Origin: Hyphomonadaceae bacterium
GTDB lineage: Bacteria > Pseudomonadota > Alphaproteobacteria > Caulobacterales > Aquidulcibacteraceae
Direction: 5' to 3'
Length of the DNA stretch: 64,000 nucleotides
Assembly: GCA_019636095.1 (NCBI GenBank)
Contig: JAHBYF010000005.1
Location: forward strand, 236,316-300,315
The position numbers and the translations under genes were made by a program. The notes below the pieces were generated by a model. That model was not told the origin of the DNA and did not search any database. It saw only the letters and a program-made list of their open reading frames with translations. Shown here piece by piece: positions 8,804 through 17,380 of the stretch. Positions within the stretch are counted from its first letter, which is position 1. Each line of letters opens with the position of its first letter.

Positions 8804-10837
8804 CTAGTTGAAGATGTCGCCGAGGTCCGGGAAACCGTTGTCGTCGCCGCGGCGGCGGCCGTCGTTGTTGCCGAAGGCGTTGACAAGATCATCGAAGAAG
8901 CTCGCCATTTCCACTTGCGCAGGTGAGTACGCGGGCTGCTCGATGCCGGGCAGCGGATGGTTCTCGATGCCTTCGTGGGCGACGCGCATGGAATCGGCCC
9001 AGATTTGTGCCGGCAATGTGCCGCCAGTGGTGCGGCCCATGGACGTGAAGTCGTCGTGACCAACCCAAACGCCGGCTGTAAAATCGTGGCTGTAACCCAC
9101 GAACCAAGCGTCGCGCCAATCGGAACTGGTGCCAGTCTTGCCGGCGATGTCGCGATTGCCGATCCGTGCTCCGGCGCCGGTGCCGCGAAGAACCACCGCG
9201 CCCATCATGCTGTTCATGCGGTGTGCAATGTCTTCATCCAGCACACGTTGGGGTGTGTAGGGCGGGCGCGCATAGATTTCCTGGCCGGCCGAGTTGGTCA
9301 CGCGCTGCACGATATGCGGATCGACGCGCAAGCCATCGTCCATGAAGGTGGCGAAGGCGGTGGTCATGTCCCAGAGCGTAGTTTCGATCGAGCCGAGCGC
9401 AATCGAAGGCGGAACGAAGGCGTTGCGTTCCGGCATGTTGGCGATGCCGAGGCGTCGTGCCACGTCTGCAACGCGGGCCGGGCCGACCTCGTTGGCGACT
9501 TCGGCTGCGACCGTGTTGATCGAAAGCGCAAACGCAGTTCGCAGTGTCACTGCGCCGCGATAACCCTCGTCGTAGTTGCGCGGGCGCCAGCCGTCGATGA
9601 CGACAGGTTCGTCGTAGCGCACATCTTCAGTGTCAAAACCCGACTCGAGCGCGGCGGTGTAGACAAATGTCTTGAAGGTGGAGCCGGGTTGGCGCCGGGC
9701 TTGGGTGACGCGGTTGAACTTCGATGTGTTGTAGTCGGTGCCGCCGATCAGTGCACGGACGCCGCCATCGCGGTCCAGAGCCAAGTAGGACGCTTGCAGC
9801 GGACGGCGGCCAAAGGCGCGATTGCCGAGCCGGCGGCGGATGGAATCGGAGGCAGCGCGCTGGGTGTCGGCGTCTATGGTCATTTGAATGACTAGGTCCG
9901 GCACATCGCGGCCTACGACCGCGCGCGCCTGTTCGACCGCCAAGTCGAACGCGTAACCCAGCGAACGTTCAACGGCGGGGCGTTCAACGACGCGGATGCG
10001 TTGCGCAATGGCTTGGTCGCGCTGTTCGGAGGTGATGTAGCCGGCATCAACCATCGCCGCGAGCACCACGTGTTGACGGGCTGTCGCGCGTTCGAGGCTC
10101 TCTGTCGGCGCTGAGCGTGACGGCGCTTTGGGGAGACCGGCAAGCATCGCCGCTTCTGCGAGTGTGAGTTCACTGGCCGGCTTGCCGAAGAAGCGACGCG
10201 CAGCGGCGTCGACGCCATAGGCTTGATCGCCGAGATAGACGCGGTTGAGGTAGAGTTCGAGGATCTCATCCTTCGTTAGCCGCCGTTCGAGGCGCGAGGC
10301 GAGCACCATCTCGCGCAATTTGCGGTTCACGGTCTGGCGCGGTGTGAGGAAGAGATTGCGCGCGAGCTGTTGCGTCAGCGTCGAGCCGCCTTGCACGGTT
10401 TCACCGGCGCGCAAATTGGCGAGCACGGCGCGCAGCACGCCGATCCGGTCAACGCCTTCGTGCTCGTAGAAGCGGCGATCTTCGATGGCAAGGAAGGCTT
10501 GCGGCACGTAGTCCGGTACGTCCGCTAGGTGGATACGGTTGCCGTAATAGGGTCCGCGCACGCCGAGCGTTTCGCCATCGCGATCGACAAATCGCACGGA
10601 TTCCTGTCTGTTCAGCGACCAGATCGTTTCAGCGTCCGGAACGCGGGGAAGCCCCCAGTATATCCAGAGCCACAGCGAGACGACGCCAACCAGGACTATA
10701 CCCGCAAAGACGCTCGCAACCTTGCGCCAAGTGAAGCGCTGGCCGAGCATCTGGTTGAGCTGTGCCTGCGCGGCGGCGGCGCGCATCTTCGCCCAGTCGA
10801 TGCGGCTGCGAAAGTCGGGCCGGTTATTGTCGGACAA
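8804..10837 (-). CDS. Penicillin-binding protein 1A-type bifunctional peptidoglycan synthase
   Basis: A class A PBP that polymerises glycan strands and cross-links peptides in the periplasm. With a TTG start at 10837 (GGAG six bases upstream) it is 677 aa; an ATG at 10921 would add 28 unconserved residues. One membrane segment lies near residues 40-63. Glycosyltransferase motifs: EDRRFYEHEGVD and GGSTLTQQLARN. Transpeptidase motifs: STFK, SIN and KTGTS, all present. A Gly/Asp/Arg-rich tail ends the protein. It is divergent from the GTA remnant. Confidence 0.9.
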   Translation of the reverse strand: MSDNNRPDFRSRIDWAKMRAAAAQAQLNQMLGQRFTWRKVASVFAGIVLVGVVSLWLWIYWGLPRVPDAETIWSLNRQESVRFVDRDGETLGVRGPYYGNRIHLADVPDYVPQAFLAIEDRRFYEHEGVDRIGVLRAVLANLRAGETVQGGSTLTQQLARNLFLTPRQTVNRKLREMVLASRLERRLTKDEILELYLNRVYLGDQAYGVDAAARRFFGKPASELTLAEAAMLAGLPKAPSRSAPTESLERATARQHVVLAAMVDAGYITSEQRDQAIAQRIRVVERPAVERSLGYAFDLAVEQARAVVGRDVPDLVIQMTIDADTQRAASDSIRRRLGNRAFGRRPLQASYLALDRDGGVRALIGGTDYNTSKFNRVTQARRQPGSTFKTFVYTAALESGFDTEDVRYDEPVVIDGWRPRNYDEGYRGAVTLRTAFALSINTVAAEVANEVGPARVADVARRLGIANMPERNAFVPPSIALGSIETTLWDMTTAFATFMDDGLRVDPHIVQRVTNSAGQEIYARPPYTPQRVLDEDIAHRMNSMMGAVVLRGTGAGARIGNRDIAGKTGTSSDWRDAWFVGYSHDFTAGVWVGHDDFTSMGRTTGGTLPAQIWADSMRVAHEGIENHPLPGIEQPAYSPAQVEMASFFDDLVNAFGNNDGRRRGDDNGFPDLGDIFN

Positions 10838-11042
10838 GGAAAACTCCGGGAGGGGGTGTCCAATAGAGGTATGGCCGAATTCTGGCCAGAGGAAACGCGG
10901 ATAGACACCCTGCGTATCCATGCCGCTTTGGCGGAAAGTCCTGAACTATCAAGCTCCGCTGCAAAATCAATCCGACCGCCACGGGGTCGATGTAGAGTTC
11001 CGGCACTGTCGAGAACAAGGATTTCAGCAAGGGAGCCGGGCG

Positions 11043-11333
11043 GTGAGTACCGCGATAGCATTTCGTACATACCTGGACGCCGCGCACGCGGCCCTCAATG
11101 GGGGCGACGCTTTGGACGCTGAGCGGTTCGCGAAGGCGATTTCGGTGCTGGTGCGGGCGGAGCGCGATGTGGCGGAATTCCTGTCCGAAGCCCGTAGCGC
11201 AAGTGAGAATGACGAGTCCGAAGCTATTCGCGCCGAACTTCAACGTAGGCTTGCTCTCCTCGCTGACGCGGACCGCGCGGGAAGCTCTGGTGAAGTTCTT
11301 GCCGCCATCGCTGCAACGCGAATTACTCCGTGA
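11043..11333 (+). CDS. GTA gp1-like protein, probable small terminase subunit (TerS)
   Basis: A 96-aa helical protein with a GTG start preceded by AGGGAG. The core DAERFAKAISVLVRAERDVAEF and EAIRAELQRRLALL resembles the first gene of alphaproteobacterial GTA clusters, which in Rhodobacter capsulatus encodes the small terminase. It directly precedes the GTA large terminase, whose best start lies 125 nt inside this gene. The identification rests on position and general resemblance. Confidence 0.55.
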   Translation: MSTAIAFRTYLDAAHAALNGGDALDAERFAKAISVLVRAERDVAEFLSEARSASENDESEAIRAELQRRLALLADADRAGSSGEVLAAIAATRITP

Positions 11334-12531
11334 GTGGAGCTATTGGTGTCGCGCGGAACAATACGAGCCGGTCGGCGACTGGCCGTGTTGGTTGTTCATG
11401 GGTGGGCGAGGCGCAGGCAAAACGCGGGCTGGAGCCGAATGGGTGTCGCAATTGGCGCAAAGCGGCCGGGCTCGGCGCGTTGCGTTGGTTGGCCAGACAT
11501 TTCACGACGTGCGTGAGGTGATGGTCGAGGGACACTCGGGCTTGCGCTCGCTAACGCGCGAGCGTCCGAACTATGAAGCCAGCCGCAGACGTCTGGTTTG
11601 GAGCAACGGCGCGCAAGCGGCGTGTCTCTCATCAGAGGACCCCGAAACGATAAGGGGGCCGCAGTTCGACGCGGCGTGGTGTGACGAGCTTTGCTATTGG
11701 GCGCACCCCGACGAGACGCTGGAGACGTTGCAACTTGGCCTGCGGCTGGGGACGCGCCCGCGCATGATGGTGACGACGACGCCGCGGCCGATTCCGGCGT
11801 TGAAGGGGCTGTTGGCGCAGAGCGACACGGTGACGACCCGATCGACGACCTTCGACAATGCGGAGAATTTGTCCGCTGATTTCATTGCGACGCTAAGAGC
11901 GCGCTGGAGCGGGTCGGCTCGGCAGCGGCAGGAAATGAACGGCGAGCTGATTGAAGAACCGGAAGGCGCGTTGTGGCGGCGCGCGGAGCTTGAAGCGCTT
12001 CGTGAGCGCGACGATGGCCCGTTCGATCGTGTGGTCGTTGCAGTCGACCCGCCGGCGAGCAGCGGACCGAAAGCAGATACGTGCGGCATCGTTGCCGCTG
12101 CAGTGCGAGGCGAGGGGTTGGGGCGGCGGGCCATAGTGCTTGCCGATGCAAGCGTTCAAGGTGTTGCGCCGCATGTGTGGGCGGCGCGCGTTGCAGAGCT
12201 GGCGCGTTCGGTTGGGGCGCAATCAATCGTCGCTGAGGCAAACAACGGGGGCGAGATGGTGCGCGCGGTGCTGAAGGCGGCGGCGCCAGATTTCAACGTG
12301 CGCTTGGTGCGCGCGAGTGAGGGGAAAAAGGCGCGAGCGGAACCGATCGTGGCGCTCTATGCGCAGGGCAGGGTGAAACACTCCGCCGCCTTCCCGGACT
12401 TGGAAGACCAAATGTGCGCGTTTGGGGCGGAAGGCTTTTCCGAAAGCCCCGATCGCGTGGACGCGCTTGTTTGGGCGCTTACGGACTTGCTGCTCGTTGG
12501 CGTGGCGTCGCCGCAGATACGAGCGCTTTAA
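11209..12531 (+). CDS. GTA large terminase subunit (gp2, TerL)
   Basis: A 440-aa packaging ATPase/nuclease of the gene transfer agent type. Walker A is GGRGAGKTRAGAEW (about residue 64). Walker B is the FDAAWCDELCYW stretch, and MMVTTTPRP follows. The nuclease domain has VVVAVDPPASSGPKADTCGI and a closing DRVDALVWAL, so the key acidic residues look intact. The ATG at 11209 (MTSPKLFAP) retains the conserved LLREWSYWCRAEQ N-terminus. Longer upstream starts add unconserved sequence. It is 12 bp upstream of the portal-gp15 chimera. Confidence 0.85.
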   Translation: MTSPKLFAPNFNVGLLSSLTRTAREALVKFLPPSLQRELLREWSYWCRAEQYEPVGDWPCWLFMGGRGAGKTRAGAEWVSQLAQSGRARRVALVGQTFHDVREVMVEGHSGLRSLTRERPNYEASRRRLVWSNGAQAACLSSEDPETIRGPQFDAAWCDELCYWAHPDETLETLQLGLRLGTRPRMMVTTTPRPIPALKGLLAQSDTVTTRSTTFDNAENLSADFIATLRARWSGSARQRQEMNGELIEEPEGALWRRAELEALRERDDGPFDRVVVAVDPPASSGPKADTCGIVAAAVRGEGLGRRAIVLADASVQGVAPHVWAARVAELARSVGAQSIVAEANNGGEMVRAVLKAAAPDFNVRLVRASEGKKARAEPIVALYAQGRVKHSAAFPDLEDQMCAFGAEGFSESPDRVDALVWALTDLLLVGVASPQIRAL

Positions 12532-12543
12532 CGAAAGACGACA

Positions 12544-13827
12544 ATGCTCAACTGGTTGAGAAAACTCCGCAGCGCGAGCGCGGAGCGAAAGCTTTTGGCT
12601 TGGCACGTCCCGGGGCGGCCGGTTTGGCCGATGCGGGACCCCGCGGCTTTTGCGCGCGAAGGTTATGGGCGAAACGCGATTGCATACCGCTGCGTGCGTC
12701 TGATCGCCGAAGCAGCCGCAAGCGCCCCGTTGCATGTGGGGCCTGAAGATCACCCGCTGACCAACCTGTTGGCGCGACCGAACCCAGAGCAAACGGGGAT
12801 AGAGTTGCTCGAAGCTTTCTACGGACACTTGCAGGTTGCCGGGAATGCCTACCTTGAGGCCGCGTGCATCGGAGAAGACGCGCCCTCCGAGCTTTACGTG
12901 CTGCGGCCAGATCGTATGAGCGTCATTCCGGGGGCCGACGGCTGGCCGGTGGGGTGGGAACATCGCGTCGGCTCCAGTGTGCGACGCTTTGAGCGCGATC
13001 CACTCACGAATGACGCGCCAATCTTGCATCTGAAGCTCTTTAATCCAGCAGATGACTGGTATGGCCTCTCGCCGATGGAGGCGGCGGCGTTCTCGATTGA
13101 TCGCTTGGACCAGGGCAATGTGTGCCGCATTGCACTCTATGGTGGCGATGCACTCGCCAGCGTCACGCGAATGGAGCTGCTTGACGGCGCCAATGCGTTT
13201 GCCATCGAAGCGGATGGTGAGTGGGAGCTCATCCAGGCGGAGATGTGCGAACTCGTTGCGCCGGGCGTCTACGATCTGAGCGGGTTCCTGCGCGGTCGCC
13301 TGGGTTCGGCTCACGCGATGCGCGCGCCACACGCTGTTGGCGCGCGCATCATAAAAATGGATAGGCGGCTGGCGCGCGCGGATGTTGGTGCGCATGAGTG
13401 GGGCGAGGCGCTGAAATTCATCGCGCCGCCAAGTGAAATGCTGCCGACAAGCGCACGCGCCGAGGCGGCGACCGTCACTCTTCCGCACGCCGCGGTTCGG
13501 CCTTGGGCGCCGGCGCACGTGAGGGCAGCGCGCGCCGCCTCGGGAGATGTGCTGATCACCTGGGTGCGTTGCGCCCGGCTGGGCGGAGATTCCTGGGGAC
13601 CGGGCGAGCCTCCGGTCGGCGTCCCCACGGAAAGCTACGTCCTCGAAGTGCTGGATGGCTCTGATCCGGTGCGAACCGAGGCGACCGACCTCCCCAGCAT
13701 TACCTATTCCGCAGCCGCACAGACGGCAGATTTCGGGATTTTGCCCGGGTCGTTGCACATCCGTGTCGCGCAAGTGGGTGAAAGCGGCGCCACAGGCTTG
13801 AACACGGAGTTAACCATAACATTATAG
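12544..13827 (+). pseudogene. GTA portal (gp3) N-terminus fused to GTA tail protein gp15 C-terminus
   Basis: A single 427-aa open frame made of two unrelated GTA proteins. Residues 1-187 match the N-terminal half of the HK97-type portal: LLAWHVPGRPVWP, YGRNAIAYRCVRLIA, LLEAFYGHLQVAGNAYLE, LYVLRPDRM and WYGLSPMEAAAFSID. From about residue 193 the text is the C-terminal part of GTA gp15, normally over 1,000 aa long: LYGGDALASVTRMELLDGAN, LVAPGVYDLSGFLRGRLG, ITWVRCARLGGDSW and a closing AAQTADFGILPGSLHIRVAQ. The portal oligomerisation and clip regions and all gp15 N-terminal domains are missing, so a working portal is unlikely. It may be expressed. Confidence 0.85.
13102..13134 (+). other. GTA deletion junction
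   Basis: The change from portal-like to gp15-like sequence falls between codons 187 and 197 of the chimeric ORF (around DRLDQGNVCR). In an intact cluster the genes for the rest of the portal, protease, capsid, connector, tail and most of gp15 lie between these two points. The exact breakpoint cannot be placed without aligned relatives. Confidence 0.75.
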
Positions 13828-13852
13828 TCCGGCAGGCCAGAATGGCCGGACT
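13826..13852 (+). terminator. Hairpin at the end of the GTA remnant
   Basis: AGTCCGGC (13826-13833) pairs perfectly with GCCGGACT (13845-13852) across an 11-nt loop, starting in the stop codon of the chimeric ORF. No T-run follows, so it may be a weak terminator or an mRNA-end stabiliser. Confidence 0.35.
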
Positions 13853-13904
13853 CGTCCGATTCCGATTTCGGGGCGGACGACCGTAGCCGGAGCGCGCTGA
13901 TACC

Positions 13905-14828
13905 TTGAGTTGGGACCCTTATGCCTCCCTTGGTGTGAGCCGCACCGCAAGCGCGGACGACATTCGTCGCGCCTATCGTACGCTGGCTAAAGAGCTGCAT
14001 CCAGACGTTCGCCCTGGGGACAAGGCGGCTGAAGAGCGCTTCAAGCGAGCGACGGCCGCCTTCAACTTGCTTTCCGATCCGGTGACGAAGCAGCGTTTCG
14101 ATCGTGGCGAGATCGATGCCGATGGCAACGAACGCATGGCGTTCAATACGCGTGGCGGACCCCGTCAAAGCGCGCGCTCCTATGCTGGGGCAGGCGCTGG
14201 CCCAGGAGGAGCAGGCGGCGGCGCCGCAGGCGGCGATCCGTTCGACCTCGGCGATATTTTCTCCGATCTCTTCGGCCCTGGCTTTGGCGGGGCTCGAACT
14301 TATTCGCGCATGCGCGGGCGCGACATTCGCTTCACGCTCGACATCGATTTTCTCGACTCCATCAACGGGGCAAAGCGCCGAATTTCGTTGGCGGAAGGCC
14401 GCACGTTGGATGTCGCCATTCCGGCAGGCGTGGAAACCGGCCAAGTGCTGCGCCTAAAGAATCAGGGCGGCGCTGGTGTGCAGGGCGGCCCCGCCGGGGA
14501 CGCGCTGGTCGAGCTGCGCGTGCGTCCGCACACCTTCTTCCGCCGCGAAGGTCAAGACGTTCACATGGACTTGAGCATCTCGTTGACGGAAGCCGTCGAG
14601 GGCGCGCGCATCCAGGCGCCTACGCCGGGCGGCAACGTGACGCTGACAATTCCCGCCGGCTCCAATACCGGAAAAGTCCTGCGGCTGAAGGGGAAGGGCG
14701 TTGCCGGTCAAGGCGACCAATTCGTTCGCCTACAAGTGGTATTGCCGGAACTGGTGGACGAAGATTTGCGTAAGTTCGTGAAGAAGTGGCCGAAACGGGA
14801 CTACAGCCCGCCTAGGCCAAATGGTTAA
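13905..14828 (+). CDS. DnaJ/CbpA-like co-chaperone without zinc domain
   Basis: A 307-aa Hsp70 co-chaperone with a TTG start. The J domain (residues 1-68) contains the HPD motif in KELHPDVRPGD. A Gly/Ala-rich linker follows (about 88-125), then FDLGDIFSDLFGPGFG and the two C-terminal beta domains (DVAIPAGVETGQVLRLK and LTIPAGSNTGKVLRLKG). The four CXXCXGXG zinc repeats of DnaJ are absent, which makes it CbpA-like. It is probably a DnaK partner for stress or folding. A 60-bp gap follows. Confidence 0.9.
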   Translation: MSWDPYASLGVSRTASADDIRRAYRTLAKELHPDVRPGDKAAEERFKRATAAFNLLSDPVTKQRFDRGEIDADGNERMAFNTRGGPRQSARSYAGAGAGPGGAGGGAAGGDPFDLGDIFSDLFGPGFGGARTYSRMRGRDIRFTLDIDFLDSINGAKRRISLAEGRTLDVAIPAGVETGQVLRLKNQGGAGVQGGPAGDALVELRVRPHTFFRREGQDVHMDLSISLTEAVEGARIQAPTPGGNVTLTIPAGSNTGKVLRLKGKGVAGQGDQFVRLQVVLPELVDEDLRKFVKKWPKRDYSPPRPNG

Positions 14829-14844
14829 GAGGTAGCGTCGGCTA

Positions 14845-14862
14845 CATTCAGCGCCCATTCAG
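14845..14862 (+). promoter_or_regulatory. Direct repeat CATTCAG-N4-CATTCAG, candidate response-regulator box
   Basis: Two exact CATTCAG copies at 14845 and 14856, 11 bp apart, lie 27 bp before the small secreted protein and its two-component system. One-helical-turn direct repeats are the usual form of OmpR/PhoP-family operators, so autoregulation by the downstream regulator is plausible. It is also upstream of nothing else on that strand. Confidence 0.45.
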
Positions 14863-14888
14863 AGCGTCTCGCGTAATCCAGAACCGTC

Positions 14889-15206
14889 ATGTGGGCTAAG
14901 TCTGCACTCCTCTTCGCGCTTCTCACGGCCAGCACATTCTCTGCGCCGGCGGATGCGCAGCAGCGCGAACATGTGCGTCAGGCCCACCAGGGATGGGTGC
15001 AGCCTGTCCAATACCGCGGCGGCGGCGGTTCCGTCCAATGCACCCGTCCGGTGGGCGACGCGATCGCTGAAGTGGCCGCCCGCGCGGGTGGTGGTTCGAT
15101 CGTCGGCCGCGCCCGGTGCCTTGAGCAGGGTGGCCGCCCGATCTATGAGATTCGCTGGCGCATGCCCGATAACCAGCTGCGCGACTTCTATGTGAGCGGC
15201 AGCTAG
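14889..15206 (+). CDS. Small periplasmic protein upstream of PhoP/PhoQ-like genes (FeuN-like candidate)
   Basis: A 105-aa protein with a signal peptide (about MWAKSALLFALLTASTFSAPADA). The mature part is about 82 aa with two Cys (VQCTRP and ARCLEQ) and a PepSY-like ending, GGRPIYEIRWRMPDNQLRDF. It ends 7 bp before the response regulator. In Sinorhizobium a small periplasmic protein, FeuN, is encoded just before feuPQ and inhibits the FeuQ kinase. Position, size and location fit this role, but sequence homology was not tested. Confidence 0.7.
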   Translation: MWAKSALLFALLTASTFSAPADAQQREHVRQAHQGWVQPVQYRGGGGSVQCTRPVGDAIAEVAARAGGGSIVGRARCLEQGGRPIYEIRWRMPDNQLRDFYVSGS

Positions 15207-15213
15207 GACGATC

Positions 15214-15888
15214 ATGCGAGTTTTGGTGGTTGAGGACGACAAGAACCTGCGGGAGCAGCTTGCTTCCGCACTTGGTGATGCTGGCTATACCGTCGATACC
15301 GCCGCTGACGGGGAAGAGGGCCAGTTCCTTGGTGAAACTGAACCCTACGACCTGGTGATCTTGGATCTCGGCCTGCCAAAGATCGATGGCCTCAGCGTCC
15401 TGAAGTCCTGGCGCAAGGACGAGAAGACGATGCCGGTGCTGATCCTCTCGGCGCGCGATCGCTGGAGCGAAAAGGTCGAGGGGCTTGATTTGGGCGCCAA
15501 CGACTATGTCACCAAGCCCTTCCATATGGCCGAGCTGCTGGCGCGCGTTCGTGCGAATGTGAGACGCCAAACTGATCACCAATCGTCGGTGCTTGAGGTT
15601 GGTGACTTGCGGCTCAACTCGGCCACTGGCCAAGTGACCGTGGAAGGCGCCCCCATCAAGCTCACGGCCTACCAGTACAAAGTGCTCGATTATCTGATGC
15701 ACCATGCCGGGCGGATTGTGTCACGCACCGAGTTGACGGAAAAAATCTATAGCCAAGACCACGAGCGCGATTCCAACACGATTGAGGTGTTCATTGGCAT
15801 CTTGCGCCGCAAGATCGGCGCCGATCGCATCATCACCGAGAAGGGCCTCGGCTATCGGTTGATCGATCCCGCCACGGAAGCGCAGTGA
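15214..15888 (+). CDS. OmpR-family response regulator, FeuP/PhoP-like
   Basis: A 224-aa regulator. The receiver starts MRVLVVEDDKNLREQL, with acidic pocket EDD, the phosphoacceptor Asp near residue 51 in VILDLGLPKIDG, and Lys in VTKPFH. A winged-helix DNA-binding domain follows (LTAYQYKVLDYLMHHAGRIV, DHERDSNTIEVFIGILRRKI). The kinase start overlaps its stop (GTGA). With the small periplasmic gene before it and the ccmIEFH operon after it, the locus copies the rhizobial feuP-feuQ-cycHJKL order. Confidence 0.9.
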   Translation: MRVLVVEDDKNLREQLASALGDAGYTVDTAADGEEGQFLGETEPYDLVILDLGLPKIDGLSVLKSWRKDEKTMPVLILSARDRWSEKVEGLDLGANDYVTKPFHMAELLARVRANVRRQTDHQSSVLEVGDLRLNSATGQVTVEGAPIKLTAYQYKVLDYLMHHAGRIVSRTELTEKIYSQDHERDSNTIEVFIGILRRKIGADRIITEKGLGYRLIDPATEAQ

Positions 15889-17324
15889 CCACTGCGCCGG
15901 AAGGTTTGATCCAAAGATTTCGCGCGCTAATCCGCCGCTCGATGGCGGCGCGATTACTGACGGTCGCGATCGTCAGCGTCTTCGGCCTCGTGATGATGGG
16001 CTTAGTGGCGCAGGCCCAATTCAACTCCCAGATCGTCCGGCTTGCGGTTGATCCAGAAATTGAGAGCGTTGCCGACGATCTCATCGGCAATGCGGGCGCG
16101 GGTCTCAATGGTGAACTGGTGTTGCGCGATTTGCCGTTCGATCCGCGCTATCTGCAGCCGTTGAGCGGACGCTATTTCGAATTGGTGCAAGTGCGCGACA
16201 ATCAGCCGTTGCTGCCCCAAACCATCTCGCCGTCTCTTACGGATTCCGAGCTGCTCCTGCCCAAGGTAGTCGAGGAGGCGATCCGGACGGCGCGTCCCGG
16301 CGATGGCGCGCACTATTTCACGGTGGCGACCAAACGCGGCGGCCTGCGAATTATGGCGCGCGTCGAGAGCATTCCCGATGTTTCGGGCAACTACGCCTTC
16401 GTGATTGGAGTGGAGACGTCAGCGATTATCGCGCCGGCGGCAAATCTTGTCGGCTGGGCGTTTGCGATATTTGTGATTTTTTGCGCGCTCATGGTCGCCG
16501 CTGTGAGCGCGTTGCAAATCCGAGTGGGGCTTGAGCCTCTGCATGCTTTGCAGCGTGATATCGCGGCTGTGCGCCGTGGCGATGCGGAGCGCTTCGAGGG
16601 CGAATATCCAGCGGAAATCCAGCCCGTGACTGATGAGCTGAACGCGCTTGTCGATCATAATCGTGAGGTCGTTGAACGGGCGCGCCGCCACGTCGGTAAT
16701 TTGGCGCATGCGCTTAAGACCCCAATCGCGGTGCTGAAGAACGCAGCGGCGGGCGGCGGCGAAGACGCGGTGCTGAAACAATCGATCGATGAGATGGAAG
16801 GGTTCGTGGAACGCCAGCTCCGGCGGGCCCGCGTTGCGGCGCGCGCGGAGGCCAGCGCAGGCGCCACCATCGCCTACCGGACGCCAGTGCTGAAAAATCT
16901 GGAAGATCTCGTCTTCATGATGGAGCAGCGTTACGACGGCGCCAAAGCGATAGACATTTCAATCGAAGCGGAGAGCGATGTCACCTTCAGGGGCGAGCGC
17001 GAAGATTTGCTCGAGATGGCCGCAAACCTCATCGACAACGCCTGCAAGTACGGAAAAAGCCAAGTGATCGTGCGGTTGTTGCCGTCGTTCGAGTCCAAAG
17101 GCCTGTTCGAGATTGTGGTTGAGGACGACGGCCCTGGCCTGTCCGATGCTGAAATTGCGCGCGCGATGGCGCGGGGCGCGCGGCTGGACGAAGCGGCGCC
17201 CGGCCAGGGGCTGGGGCTTTCGATTCTGCAGGAAACCGTGGAATTGTACGCTGGCGATCTGGTGTTTGAGCGAGGTCAACTTGGTGGCCTCAAAGCGCGT
17301 CTTAGATTGCCGGCGACAGACTAG
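15885..17324 (+). CDS. Sensor histidine kinase, FeuQ/PhoQ-like
   Basis: A 479-aa membrane kinase with a GTG start overlapping the regulator stop. One membrane segment lies near residues 20-42. A periplasmic sensor of about 140 residues follows, then a second segment near 188-212 and a HAMP-like region. The phosphoacceptor His is in the atypical VGNLAHALKTPIAVLKNAA of PhoQ-type kinases. ATP-binding boxes are NLIDNACKYGKS, EDDGPGLSD and GQGLGLSIL. It should phosphorylate the preceding regulator, with the small periplasmic protein as a possible modulator. Confidence 0.9.
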   Translation: MTTAPEGLIQRFRALIRRSMAARLLTVAIVSVFGLVMMGLVAQAQFNSQIVRLAVDPEIESVADDLIGNAGAGLNGELVLRDLPFDPRYLQPLSGRYFELVQVRDNQPLLPQTISPSLTDSELLLPKVVEEAIRTARPGDGAHYFTVATKRGGLRIMARVESIPDVSGNYAFVIGVETSAIIAPAANLVGWAFAIFVIFCALMVAAVSALQIRVGLEPLHALQRDIAAVRRGDAERFEGEYPAEIQPVTDELNALVDHNREVVERARRHVGNLAHALKTPIAVLKNAAAGGGEDAVLKQSIDEMEGFVERQLRRARVAARAEASAGATIAYRTPVLKNLEDLVFMMEQRYDGAKAIDISIEAESDVTFRGEREDLLEMAANLIDNACKYGKSQVIVRLLPSFESKGLFEIVVEDDGPGLSDAEIARAMARGARLDEAAPGQGLGLSILQETVELYAGDLVFERGQLGGLKARLRLPATD

Positions 17325-17380
17325 GCCTGCGGCGTCCAAGCCGGTTTCGCAGGGCCTCGAACCGCGCTAGGCCACCCCCT

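Noticed and set aside
12223..13773. 516-codon open frame antisense to the terminase and portal chimera
   Set aside because: It lies opposite genes with clear family motifs, has no recognisable domain and is expected by chance in GC-rich DNA.
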